This document shows, piece by piece, positions 9,855 through 17,750 of a stretch of DNA of 36,586 nt; the first letter of the stretch is position 1, and every line of letters begins with the position of its first letter. The translations under genes were made by a program, and so were the position numbers. Under the pieces are notes generated by a model. The model ran no database searches and was not told the DNA's origin. It was given only the letters and a program-made list of their open reading frames with translations. This stretch comes from CAVUUN01 sp964421755 (lineage in GTDB: Bacteria; Acidobacteriota; UBA6911; RPQK01). The stretch spans positions 1-36,586 of the forward strand of contig CAYQYP010000266.1 of NCBI GenBank assembly GCA_964421755.1. Reading direction: 5' to 3'.

Positions 9855-11055
9855 CACGTCGAGAGTGGCTGTATGCCGTGCGTTGAGTGTCGGGTTGTTG
9901 TCCGCCTGGGGGATGGGGTTCTTTGCCGCAGGCCAGCCGAGTGCTCAGCCGGCGCGGCAGGCGAACCCGCCTGTCATTTCGCCGGAGGTCCTTCCGGATC
10001 ATCGGGTGACGTTCCGGATTCAGGCCCCGAAAGCTTCCGAAGTGGCCATGCGTGGCGACTGGATGGAAGGTGCCACAGTCGAGAAGCTCACCAAGGGCGA
10101 GGATGGCGTGTGGGCGACTACCGTCGGTCCGCTGGTGCCCGATTTCTACAGCTATACGTTCATGGTGGACGGCGTGAAGACGTTGGACCCTCGCAATCCC
10201 GTCGTCAAGCAGGGAATCACCGGAGTCGACAACATGGTATTCGTCGCCGGCCCCGAAGCCTCGTTCCAGGACAACAACCCGGTGCCCCACGGCCAGATCC
10301 GCCAGGTCTGGTACCAGTCAGCAACCTTGGGAATGCAGCGTCGCATGCACGTTTACACGCCCCCCGGTTACGACGTCTCGAAGGACCGTTATCCGGTGTT
10401 CTACCTGCTCCACGGCGGCGGAGACGAGGATTCCGGGTGGAGCACAATCGGCCGGGCGGGCTTCATACTGGATAACCTGATCGCCGCAAAGAAGGCTCGT
10501 CCAATGATTGTCGTCATGCCCAACGGCAGTCTGCCCATGCCCGCCAACCTGCCGCGGATGACTCCCGGCGTGACTCCGTCTCCAGAGGTTGCCGCCGCTT
10601 ACACAGCCGCTCGGGCACGTTTTGTGCCCGAGTTGATGAACGACATCATCCCGAACGTCGAAAAGCAGTTCCGGGTGGTCGCTGATAGGAATCACCGGGC
10701 GATCGCGGGACTGTCGATGGGCGGAGGTCAGACCCTCCAGGTGATTACCGCGCAGCCGGATCAGTTCGCCTACGTAGGCGTCTGGAGTGCCGGGATAGGA
10801 CAGAACCCGGCCGAATGGGAGAAAGCCAACGCGGCATTTCTCGGCAATCCGAAGATCAATACCTGGGTTCGCCTTTTCTCGATATGCGTTGGTGAGAAGG
10901 ATTTTGCGCTGAACGGTTCGAAGAACCTGCAGGAAGTCCTGAACAAGCACGGGATCAAGAACCAGATCCACCTGAGCGGCGGCGGCCACACTTGGATCAA
11001 CTGGCGGCATTATCTGAACGACCTGGCGCCGCGACTGTTCGTCCCGATCAGCTGA
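9847..11055 (+). CDS. Secreted CE1-like esterase (enterochelin/feruloyl esterase type)
   Basis: A 402-residue alpha/beta-hydrolase with a Sec signal peptide (about residues 1-35), an N-terminal immunoglobulin-like/CBM48-type domain (about 45-130, VTFRIQAPKASEVAMRGDW) and an esterase-D-like catalytic domain. Predicted catalytic residues are Ser290 in GLSMGG, Asp352 in GEKDFAL and His381 in GGGHTW; the oxyanion region is LLHGGGDED. This two-domain layout is common among polysaccharide-associated acetyl or feruloyl esterases of soil bacteria and also among siderophore esterases; the glycan locus next door favours the former. ATG 9847 is preceded by GGAGG at six bases and overlaps the kinase stop codon by 8 bases, so translation is probably coupled. 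Confidence 0.88.
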   Translation: MIDTSRVAVCRALSVGLLSAWGMGFFAAGQPSAQPARQANPPVISPEVLPDHRVTFRIQAPKASEVAMRGDWMEGATVEKLTKGEDGVWATTVGPLVPDFYSYTFMVDGVKTLDPRNPVVKQGITGVDNMVFVAGPEASFQDNNPVPHGQIRQVWYQSATLGMQRRMHVYTPPGYDVSKDRYPVFYLLHGGGDEDSGWSTIGRAGFILDNLIAAKKARPMIVVMPNGSLPMPANLPRMTPGVTPSPEVAAAYTAARARFVPELMNDIIPNVEKQFRVVADRNHRAIAGLSMGGGQTLQVITAQPDQFAYVGVWSAGIGQNPAEWEKANAAFLGNPKINTWVRLFSICVGEKDFALNGSKNLQEVLNKHGIKNQIHLSGGGHTWINWRHYLNDLAPRLFVPIS

Positions 11056-11110
11056 GCGGACACCAGAGGCAGCAAGGGCGCTAAGGGTCCAGCGAGAGGC
11101 CCAAGAGACG

Positions 11111-11176
11111 CAAGAGGAACGCCGAAGACAGCTGTGCTGCCGTCTTGTCTTCCCTAGCGCTCCTCTTGAGTTTTTT
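11111..11176 (+). terminator. Rho-independent-type terminator after the esterase gene
   Basis: CAAGAGGA at 11111-11118 pairs with TCCTCTTG at 11161-11168, and the inner arms GAAGACA (11124-11130) and TGTCTTC (11146-11152) extend the stem. A run of six T follows at 11171-11176. It begins 55 bases after the esterase stop. A competing 3' arm (CCTCTTGCGT at 11181-11190) can pair with ACGCAAGAGG at 11109-11118. A second small hairpin (GCCGGG/CCCGGC, 11221-11240) precedes a short T run. The rest of 11056-11304 has no gene. Confidence 0.6.
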
Positions 11177-11304
11177 GCCGCCTCTTGCGTACGACGTTGG
11201 CTCTTTTTGCTGCCTATTGCGCCGGGGAACTTTTCCCGGCTTTGTAGCCCTGCTGGCCTTATCCGGGTGCCTAAACCGGGCACAGGACTTGCTTTATCCA
11301 GAGT

Positions 11305-11694
11305 ATGAAACGAAACCACTCACCTGATATTTTTACCAGGTTCGCATCCGCAACGGCTCGCGGAGCCGGGCATCCCGTCGCCCTTGCGACGGCGGTGGCC
11401 GTGATAGTGATCTGGGCACTTTCCGGTCCGGCGTTTGGTTTCAGTGACACCTGGCAATTGTTCATCAACACCGGGACAACCGTCCTGACGTTCCTGATGG
11501 TGTTCCTGATCCAGAACTCGCAAAACCGCGACAGCGCGGCCATGCATTTGAAACTGGACGAACTGATCCGTTCCGTCAAAGACGCTCACAACAACCTCAT
11601 TGACTCGGAGAATATGACTCAGAAGGATTTAGACCACTTGCAGGAAATTTACGCGCGTCTGGCCGAAAGGGAACGATCAAAGAAGGACGGTTAG
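11305..11694 (+). CDS. Low-affinity iron permease family protein (PF04120-like)
   Basis: A 129-residue membrane protein with two transmembrane segments (about residues 22-42 and 49-70). It contains the family's conserved stretch: FSDTWQLFINTGTTVLTFLM, then FLIQNSQNRDSAAMHLKLDE and LIRSVKDAHNNLID. The family is named from yeast Fet4, but bacterial members are short, roughly 120-150 residues, and their transport function is not proven. The C-terminal third is a charged helix, probably cytoplasmic. The gene stands alone, 250 bases after the esterase gene with a terminator between them, so it is likely a separate transcription unit. Confidence 0.88.
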   Translation: MKRNHSPDIFTRFASATARGAGHPVALATAVAVIVIWALSGPAFGFSDTWQLFINTGTTVLTFLMVFLIQNSQNRDSAAMHLKLDELIRSVKDAHNNLIDSENMTQKDLDHLQEIYARLAERERSKKDG

Positions 11695-11740
11695 CGAGCC
11701 ACCGCGGGATCTGGCTGGCCAGGTCCTTCGGAGCCGCGCA

Positions 11741-12049
11741 CGCTGCGAAGGTGTTGAAAATGTTGACCTTCGTGTAAATAGGCCTGAAAGGCCGACACAT
11801 GTTAGCCCAGGGCGGAGCGCTTTGTGCGTAGCCCTGGGTTACGAAGCTCCAGAGAGGGGCGCCAGCCCTGAAAGGGCGTAACAAGCTGCACGATAGAGGG
11901 TTGTGCCGCCCTTTCAGGGCTGGATATCAGCTTCGAACCGTAACCCAGGGCTACGCACAAAGCGCTCCGCCCTGGGCTAATATGTGCCGGCCCTTCAGGC
12001 CTTAAGACCCTTTTTCCCACCCTCGCTGCGAGGGTGTTGAATATGGTGG
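11741..12049. repeat. Large palindromic element with flanking direct repeats
   Basis: Two long arms face each other between about 11781 and 12002. The clearest pair is GCGTAGCCCTGGGTTACG (11826-11843) against its exact reverse complement at 11939-11956. Outer pairs join GGCCTGAAAGGCC (11781-11793) with a near-complement ending near 12002, and inner pairs join the CCCTGAAAGGG-type motifs. The palindrome is bracketed by similar direct repeats: CGCTGCGAAGGTGTTGAA begins at 11741 and CGCTGCGAGGGTGTTGAA at 12024. No protein is encoded. The form is that of a MITE or REP-doublet element. The remaining intergenic bases, 11695-11740 and 12050-12100, show nothing further. Confidence 0.8.
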
Positions 12050-12100
12050 GAGAAGTGCGTTCGGCCCACAGGTATTGGCGGACTTACGGCGAGGACCCGA

Positions 12101-13771
12101 TCAACGCGTTTGCTCAGGCTCCTGGATGTCAAGAATCCGGTTAACATCAACCGCTCGCAATGCCTGGGACCGGCCACTCGGCCAGCTGATTTCCAGGTCC
12201 ACTCGAGTGGCACTGCCCAAGCCGAAGTGGACTCGCGAATCATTGGCTGAGAAGATGCTGGACGAGGTCGTCGCCTCAACGGTTTGCACCAGCGCGCCCG
12301 CCCTGGCCGTTAAACGGGCGCCGACGCCAAACCGATTGCCGGCTATCCCGCGAAGTCTCACGATGAGCCAGTTGCGAGTGTTGCCACCGTCATTTCGAAG
12401 CACCGACGGATGATCGTCCATGTTGACAATGACTGCGTCCAGATCGCCGTCATTGTCGAGGTCGCCGGTCGCCATCCCACGGCTGGATTTTTCCTGTTTG
12501 ATCCCGGGCCCGGACCTGTCGGACACATCCTCGAAGTGCCCGTTCCGAAGGTTTTTCAGCAAGACCCGTGGCGAGTAGTACTTTTCTCCTCCGGCCGGCG
12601 CAGCGATCAGATGTGGATACACGTGACCGGTGGCGATCAGGATGTCTTTCCAGCCGTCATTGTCATAGTCGATGAACCGGGTGCCCCAGCAGACATACGG
12701 CATGGACGGGCCGGCCAGTCCGGCGTCCTTGGACCGATCGTCAAACATCCCCTTTTCGTTCCGGTAAAGATTGCTGTGATCAAACGAGAAGTTGGACTTG
12801 GTGATGTCCAGCCAACCATCGTTGTCGTAATCGGCAAGGTCAATGCCCATCCCGGCCTGCTCCATGCCGTCTTCGGACACCGCTACGCCGGCCAGCAGGC
12901 CCACTTCGCGAAACGTGCCGTCCTTCTGATTCTCCCAAAGGTAGCTGGGCGTCGAATCATTCGCGACGTAGATATCAGGCCAGCCGTCGTTGTTGTAGTC
13001 TCCGGTTGCGACCCCTAATCCGTAACACGCTTGCGGTTCCACCACGCCTGCCTTAACAGTCACATCGGTGAAGGTGCCGTCGCCGTTGTTTTGGTACAGC
13101 GAGTCTTGCGCTCCCGGAAGGCCACGCGGACCGCACATCACGCGGACCCCGCGGTAGTCGCAATCGGGTCCCCGGAAGACAAGGGGAGACCGGTGGATGT
13201 CCACATCGATATTGTTCGCGACGTAGACGTCCAGGTCACCGTCGCGGTCGTAATCCGTAAACGCCGCGCTGGTGCTCCAGCGGCCCCCCTTCAGACCGGA
13301 CTCCTCGCTCACATCGCTGAAGGTCCCGTCTCGGTTGTTTCTGAACAGGATGTTTCGATTGAGGCCGAGAACGTAAATGTCCGGATCGCCGTCGTTATCG
13401 TAGTCGGCGACCGAGCAGCCCATTGCCCACCCTTTGCCGCGCACGCCTGCCTTTTGGGTCACGTCCGAGTACGTGCCGTCACCGTTTGCCCGATAGAGCG
13501 CGTTGCCGTGATCCCGGCCCTTCTGCACATCGTCAATCGTGCTCCCATTGACGAAATAGATATCGAGTAGACCGTCAAGATCGTAGTCAAGCAAGGCTAC
13601 GCCGCCGCCCTTGGCTTCGAAGATGTAGTTCTTCTTCGCGTCGCCACTGACGTGCTTAAAGCGGATCCCAGCAGAGGCTGCGACATCGACGAAGCGGGGG
13701 AGGGAAGGCGTCTCGGTCGTGGACCCCAGGGAAACCAACACGAGAAGCGTAGCGAGGAAGTAGCGGTTCAC
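12101..13771 (-). CDS. CRTAC1-family FG-GAP/VCBS repeat protein with ASPIC/UnbV domain
   Basis: A 556-residue exported protein with a short signal peptide (about residues 1-20). At least seven calcium-binding DxDxDG motifs are visible, for example DYDLDGLLDIYF, DYDNDGDPDIYV, DYNNDGWPDIYV and DLDNDGDLDAVI, which mark FG-GAP/VCBS beta-propeller repeats. The C-terminal part (about 460-540, with VGARLTARAGA and HFGLGSATRVDLEISWPSG) is the ASPIC/UnbV domain. Family members are abundant in Acidobacteriota and Planctomycetota; their role is thought to be extracellular binding or adhesion but is not settled. The GTG start at 13771-13769 overlaps the stop of the upstream TPR gene in a GTGA, so the two are translationally coupled. 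Confidence 0.93.
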   Translation of the reverse strand: MNRYFLATLLVLVSLGSTTETPSLPRFVDVAASAGIRFKHVSGDAKKNYIFEAKGGGVALLDYDLDGLLDIYFVNGSTIDDVQKGRDHGNALYRANGDGTYSDVTQKAGVRGKGWAMGCSVADYDNDGDPDIYVLGLNRNILFRNNRDGTFSDVSEESGLKGGRWSTSAAFTDYDRDGDLDVYVANNIDVDIHRSPLVFRGPDCDYRGVRVMCGPRGLPGAQDSLYQNNGDGTFTDVTVKAGVVEPQACYGLGVATGDYNNDGWPDIYVANDSTPSYLWENQKDGTFREVGLLAGVAVSEDGMEQAGMGIDLADYDNDGWLDITKSNFSFDHSNLYRNEKGMFDDRSKDAGLAGPSMPYVCWGTRFIDYDNDGWKDILIATGHVYPHLIAAPAGGEKYYSPRVLLKNLRNGHFEDVSDRSGPGIKQEKSSRGMATGDLDNDGDLDAVIVNMDDHPSVLRNDGGNTRNWLIVRLRGIAGNRFGVGARLTARAGALVQTVEATTSSSIFSANDSRVHFGLGSATRVDLEISWPSGRSQALRAVDVNRILDIQEPEQTR

Positions 13772-15210
13772 GGCTGTCTTACCAGCTTCTGGAGGGTCTG
13801 CAGGTCCTTGTCGATGCTGCTCACAAGATCCGTTTGCTTCAGCTGGAGGGCTTTCAGCCGAGCCTCCTCGAGGTAATTGCGGGCCAAGGTTCGATCCCCG
13901 GCCCGGGCGTAAGCCGCGCCAATAGCGTGCAGGTATCGTGGCGTATCGGCATCTTCAGGCGTTCGCGTTTCGAGCAAGTGAGCTATCGCCTCCTGCAACC
14001 TTCCCTGTTGGACAAGGATTCGGCCGAGATTGAAATGAGCGGTCCGGTTCCGTGGTTGCACCGTTATGGCGGCCCGGTAACTCTCGATCGCCTCATCCAA
14101 CCGTCCTCCCACCATGAGCACGTAACCGAGATTGGTCAGAGCGAGAGCGTGGGTGGGATTGAGCTTGAGCGCCGCACGGAGCGGTTCCTCGGCCTCCCGG
14201 TACCTCTCCTGTTGGATCAGGAGGACCGCGAAATTGTAGTGACTCTCGGAGAGGTTCGGGTTGATCCGGACGGCAGACCGGTAGTGTTCTTCGGCCTTGG
14301 CCGCATTGCCGAGCCTTCCATAAAGGGCGATCAGGTGGATATGCGCCTGGACAAGACCCTGATCAGCAGCCAGCGCGGCCTCATGCTCGTCGACTGCGGC
14401 CTCTAACTGGCCCGATTCGGCCAGCAGGACTCCCTTGCGAAGCCGGGCGTTTGCCCCGGTCTTCAGCTCCTGGATGGAGGCCAGTAAAGGGTCCTCGGCA
14501 GGCGGCCAGGTCAGCTTGTCTTTTTGATATAGGAGCAGGTGAGCCTGGGCTTTCTGGTGATCCCCCTGGTCGCGGTAGACCCTGGCCAGGGCAAAATGAG
14601 CTGCACCAAAGCCGGGGAAGAGCTCGCAGGCTTTCTGCAGGTGGGCAACGGCCCGGTCCGGCTCACGACGGTGCGTGAAATATCGACCCAGCCCGTAATG
14701 TGCAGCGGCGGACCCCGGATACTCGGTGACGACCGCCTGAAGGGCCTTTCCGGCTTTTTCGGCATCCCCGGCGTCGAGCAAAGCCTCCCCGAGTTTTAAT
14801 CGCGCCGGCAGGTAGCCGGGGTTCAGTTGCAGCGCAGCTTCAAGGGCGGTCACGGCTTGGCCATGTTCTCGCAGAATCGATCGCGTCCGTCCGAGGTAAT
14901 AGGGCCACCGGTAATCGGGGGGAGCAAAAAACATCGCCCGTTCGAAACACGGCTCAGCAGCCTCGTACTGCTCGTAAGCGTAAAGGAGCATGCCAAGCCG
15001 GCCATTGGTGTCCGCGTGATTGGGATTTCGAACAGCCGTTTCGTAGACGTCCGAAATCTGCTGCCGCACGCTGTTCTGAAACAGTTCGAGATTTACCTTC
15101 GGAAGCTGTGGCGGAGACTCCGCAGATGCCGTCGGTATGGAAAATGCCAGCAGGGCAAAAAGAGACAGCGTTCGCGGTTTGCCGACAAAGGGTTGACGTG
15201 AGGATGCCAT
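13768..15210 (-). CDS. Exported tetratricopeptide-repeat protein
   Basis: About 480 residues: a signal peptide (about 1-30, ending TASA-ESP) and then about ten TPR helical pairs covering most of the chain, with repeated motifs such as AHYGLGRYFTHRREPDRAVAHL, here cited by its core GLGRYF, and NLGYVLMVGGRLDEAIESY. Such repeats scaffold protein-protein contacts, here probably in the periplasm. I chose ATG 15210 because the frame upstream of it runs through the antisense of the nitrilase gene and because a signal peptide follows directly. No strong ribosome-binding site is seen. The TPR/CRTAC1 pairing is a recurrent arrangement in Acidobacteriota, suggesting the TPR protein partners the propeller protein. 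Confidence 0.88.
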   Translation of the reverse strand: MASSRQPFVGKPRTLSLFALLAFSIPTASAESPPQLPKVNLELFQNSVRQQISDVYETAVRNPNHADTNGRLGMLLYAYEQYEAAEPCFERAMFFAPPDYRWPYYLGRTRSILREHGQAVTALEAALQLNPGYLPARLKLGEALLDAGDAEKAGKALQAVVTEYPGSAAAHYGLGRYFTHRREPDRAVAHLQKACELFPGFGAAHFALARVYRDQGDHQKAQAHLLLYQKDKLTWPPAEDPLLASIQELKTGANARLRKGVLLAESGQLEAAVDEHEAALAADQGLVQAHIHLIALYGRLGNAAKAEEHYRSAVRINPNLSESHYNFAVLLIQQERYREAEEPLRAALKLNPTHALALTNLGYVLMVGGRLDEAIESYRAAITVQPRNRTAHFNLGRILVQQGRLQEAIAHLLETRTPEDADTPRYLHAIGAAYARAGDRTLARNYLEEARLKALQLKQTDLVSSIDKDLQTLQKLVRQP

Positions 15211-15285
15211 GATCGTTTTGGGCTGGACGCCCGGGCTGCCTAGCATCCACGATAGCACAAGAACCCAGCCCGGGGCGCAAGGGGC

Positions 15286-15369
15286 GTAGGTCCGACTTCC
15301 AAGTCGGACATTGTCTTCCCGCACTGGATCTTGCGCTGCGCCATGAAGAGTCCCACTTGGAAGTGGGAC
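15286..15369. repeat. Pair of short REP-like hairpins
   Basis: Within the intergenic gap 15211-15374, TCCGACTTCCAAGTCGGA (15291-15308) forms an eight-base-arm hairpin preceded by GTAGG. GTCCCACTTGGAAGTGGGAC (15350-15369) forms a second with nine-base arms. The first motif recurs at 26680-26703 inside a coding sequence, so this is a dispersed repeat family. Lying just after the nitrilase stop codon, the hairpins could also slow or end transcription, but no T run follows. Confidence 0.7.
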
Positions 15370-15374
15370 CCACT

Positions 15375-16418
15375 TTACGTCCTCTTTGTCTTTTGCGCGG
15401 CGTCCGCCTTGCTGATGTGCAACTGGTAGGTGGGCAGTCCGAATTCCTCGAGCACGGCCTGTATCTTCAATCCTGGATCGACGCTTTCGATCGTCGCCCA
15501 GTTCTCGGGATGCCATATCTTGATCCGCACCCGGCGCCCGTACTTTTTCTCGATCTCGGGGAATTTCTGCACCTCGGGCCAGATGTGCACCAGGGCCTTC
15601 TCGAGGTTGATCGGGGCAACGACCCAGCGCCGAAAAGGCCCGCTCGAAGCGATGTCGTCGCCTGAAATGTCGATGACGCGGGCATCTTCTCCGGTGCTCG
15701 ACACGATGTAGAACTGGTTCATCCAGGCATGGGTCGTCAGTATGCGCCCGCCGGGGAACTGAGACGGGAAAAAGACTATTTCCGCGCCTCGGGCCTTGAG
15801 CGATTGCCATGCTGGAAACCAGTTTGCGTCGTAACAGATCTGTACACCGATCTTCCCGAAATCCGTCTGAAAAACGGGCGGTTCAACCGGGCCGGGTGCG
15901 ACACCGTCGTCCATCTCGCCCTCGGTCGGATGAACCTTGTTGAACGTTCCAGTGACTTGTCCCTGGCGATCGATGACTACGGCACTGTTATAAAGCTTTC
16001 CTCCGCTGCGGGTCGGGATGGGGCAGATCACATAGCAATGATTAGCCTTGGCATACAGGGCTACGCGGCTGACCACGGGTCCCGGCACTTCTTCTGCAAC
16101 TTGGGCGAGCGGTTTTTGCTCGCTGACCCAGGACGTGTTGAACGTCTCGGGCAGGCAGACGATGTCCGGTCGGAAAGGAACGAGGTTCTCCATCCGTTCG
16201 AGCGTTCGTTGAATCCTTCGCTCGATACTTGTTTCGGGGTACAGGTCTTTCAGGTCAATGCTTGCCACCCAGACTTCGCGAGGCAGCCGCCGGGCCGCCG
16301 GATCGGGTTGCTCTTGGATTTCCGCGTGCAGTCCCGGAGTCCCGGACGCATAGAGGCCGGCCCCGGCCGTCGTCTGCACAATAAACCCCCTGCGCGTAAG
16401 CGTTTGGTTGTCACTCAT
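15375..16418 (-). CDS. Tat-exported carbon-nitrogen hydrolase (nitrilase superfamily)
   Basis: A 347-residue protein. The N-terminus has TRRGF at residues 8-12 followed by a weakly hydrophobic stretch, consistent with a twin-arginine signal. The nitrilase triad is complete: Glu91 in CLPETF, Lys161 in FNKVHPTEGE and Cys195 in QICYDAN. The superfamily hydrolyses or condenses amides and nitriles; specificity is not readable here. The C-terminal extension of about 90 residues after the usual core (HIWPEVQKFPEIEKKYGRRV) is unidentified. ATG 16418 is favoured because AGGAAA lies about six bases upstream and overlaps the TGA of the preceding GT-C-like gene; an upstream in-frame start at 16466 would overlap that gene and bury the Tat signal. 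Confidence 0.85.
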   Translation of the reverse strand: MSDNQTLTRRGFIVQTTAGAGLYASGTPGLHAEIQEQPDPAARRLPREVWVASIDLKDLYPETSIERRIQRTLERMENLVPFRPDIVCLPETFNTSWVSEQKPLAQVAEEVPGPVVSRVALYAKANHCYVICPIPTRSGGKLYNSAVVIDRQGQVTGTFNKVHPTEGEMDDGVAPGPVEPPVFQTDFGKIGVQICYDANWFPAWQSLKARGAEIVFFPSQFPGGRILTTHAWMNQFYIVSSTGEDARVIDISGDDIASSGPFRRWVVAPINLEKALVHIWPEVQKFPEIEKKYGRRVRIKIWHPENWATIESVDPGLKIQAVLEEFGLPTYQLHISKADAAQKTKRT

Positions 16419-16428
16419 GTCTGTTTCC

Positions 16429-17748
16429 TCACCTCTGTAAAACCAGGTACCGATTCTGATCGGCATCCCAGCGGAGCACCATGCAATTCGATATCTCCGC
16501 CGTCTCGTCCACTTTTATCATGTCCGGAGACCAGCCGGGAACGAAACGGGCGGACAGCTTTGCAATCCACGGATTCTCGGGAAAGTTCTTGACCACGAGA
16601 CACCGAGGTTGTTCGGTCCTAAGAATCGAAATCAAGGCCCTCGTCGTCGCACCGCGGGTCCAGTACTGCGCGTCCTTCACCAGCCACAGATAACCGATAT
16701 TCGCGGCCGCGAAAACCGCGACAAGACTCCATCGCACCCAGGGAATCGGGAGCATCCCGACAAGCCGGGCAAAGAGGTAGGCGGCGGGCATTGCCGCCAG
16801 GTACATCTGCCGGCTGGGCACGTGAGTGTCGTAGATCATGAAAATATAAGGAAGGAGTGCCGCTACCATCCATATGGCTGCGAGCGTCAGTTCATTGCCT
16901 TGCGTGTGCCGTTCGGAAGATTCAGCGAGATTGCTCGCTGACGCCTGGATGGGCCGCTTCCTGAAGATCAGGGCTGAGACAAGAGCCAGATACAGCCAGG
17001 GTAAAGCGAGCTTGTGGAGACTGAACCCGAGGACCAGGAGCGAATTCGGCTTCACAGAGTAGAAGTGGCTCCGAATCAAGAAGTTTGTCTCAACCAGGGA
17101 GACAAACCGCGCCACGAAGGCAATCGTGATTCCGGCGAGCGAGATCCAAAGCCAGCGGGGCAAATTCAGCCGTCCGTTGCGTTGACCGGGCATCCACGCA
17201 AAAACGGGCAAGAGGAGCATGATCACGGCGCCTGATTCCTTGGAAAGCAGCGCTCCCACGTAAAAGGCCAGGCAGAGTGCATACCGACGGCTGTGCACCG
17301 CCCAAAGAACCGAGAGGACAAAGAAGCCGACCAGAAGCTCATTGACGGCCGACAGCCACCCGACGGCTTCGCTCGGGTTTTGCATAACGAGGAACAGAAG
17401 CGCCGTCAATAACGCCAGGCCGGGCTCGATGCCCCGAAGAACCAGGACCCTTCGAAGAAGCAGAGCATTGAGGCAATGCAGGATGATGGAGAAAAAGTAG
17501 AACGCGACCGGTTGGTACCCGAATACCCACTGGAGACCCGCGAACCAGGCGAATGCGGTCAGACGAAAGGCGTTGGGTGCCGAATTCAATTGGGCCCGCA
17601 GGTGGACGAGATGACCGCTCTGGTCGAGTTGGACCAGGTCATCCGACATGAAGCCGTTGTCGAGAGCCCAGGCATAGCAGACGAACCCGAGCACAAGAAC
17701 CCAGAGCGGGAACGGTACTCGAGCTAGTAATTTCCTCACCGGCAGCAT
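16429..17748 (-). CDS. Multi-pass GT-C-like membrane protein
   Basis: A 439-residue integral membrane protein with about ten predicted hydrophobic helices, starting at residues 12-30. The first external loop carries FMSDDLVQLD, placing an acidic DD pair where GT-C glycosyltransferases such as PMT, TMTC and ArnT have their catalytic aspartates. Segments such as MQNPSEAVGWLSAVNELLVG and ALLSKESGAVIML are typical of uncharacterised GT-C proteins of Acidobacteriota. It may move a sugar from a polyprenyl-phosphate donor to an exported acceptor; donor and acceptor are unknown. It is transcribed ahead of the Tat nitrilase gene with 10 bases between them, and the nitrilase ribosome-binding site overlaps its stop codon. 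Its own upstream region lies in repeat DNA. Confidence 0.75.
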   Translation of the reverse strand: MLPVRKLLARVPFPLWVLVLGFVCYAWALDNGFMSDDLVQLDQSGHLVHLRAQLNSAPNAFRLTAFAWFAGLQWVFGYQPVAFYFFSIILHCLNALLLRRVLVLRGIEPGLALLTALLFLVMQNPSEAVGWLSAVNELLVGFFVLSVLWAVHSRRYALCLAFYVGALLSKESGAVIMLLLPVFAWMPGQRNGRLNLPRWLWISLAGITIAFVARFVSLVETNFLIRSHFYSVKPNSLLVLGFSLHKLALPWLYLALVSALIFRKRPIQASASNLAESSERHTQGNELTLAAIWMVAALLPYIFMIYDTHVPSRQMYLAAMPAAYLFARLVGMLPIPWVRWSLVAVFAAANIGYLWLVKDAQYWTRGATTRALISILRTEQPRCLVVKNFPENPWIAKLSARFVPGWSPDMIKVDETAEISNCMVLRWDADQNRYLVLQR

Positions 17749-17750
17749 AA

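Noticed and set aside
15211..15810. N-terminal extension of the TPR frame back to 15810
   Set aside because: It runs antisense through the nitrilase gene and the hairpin repeats, while a signal peptide begins at 15210.
15729..16592. Plus-strand frame of 287 codons opposite the Tat nitrilase gene
   Set aside because: It is the shadow of a gene with a complete Glu-Lys-Cys triad on the other strand.
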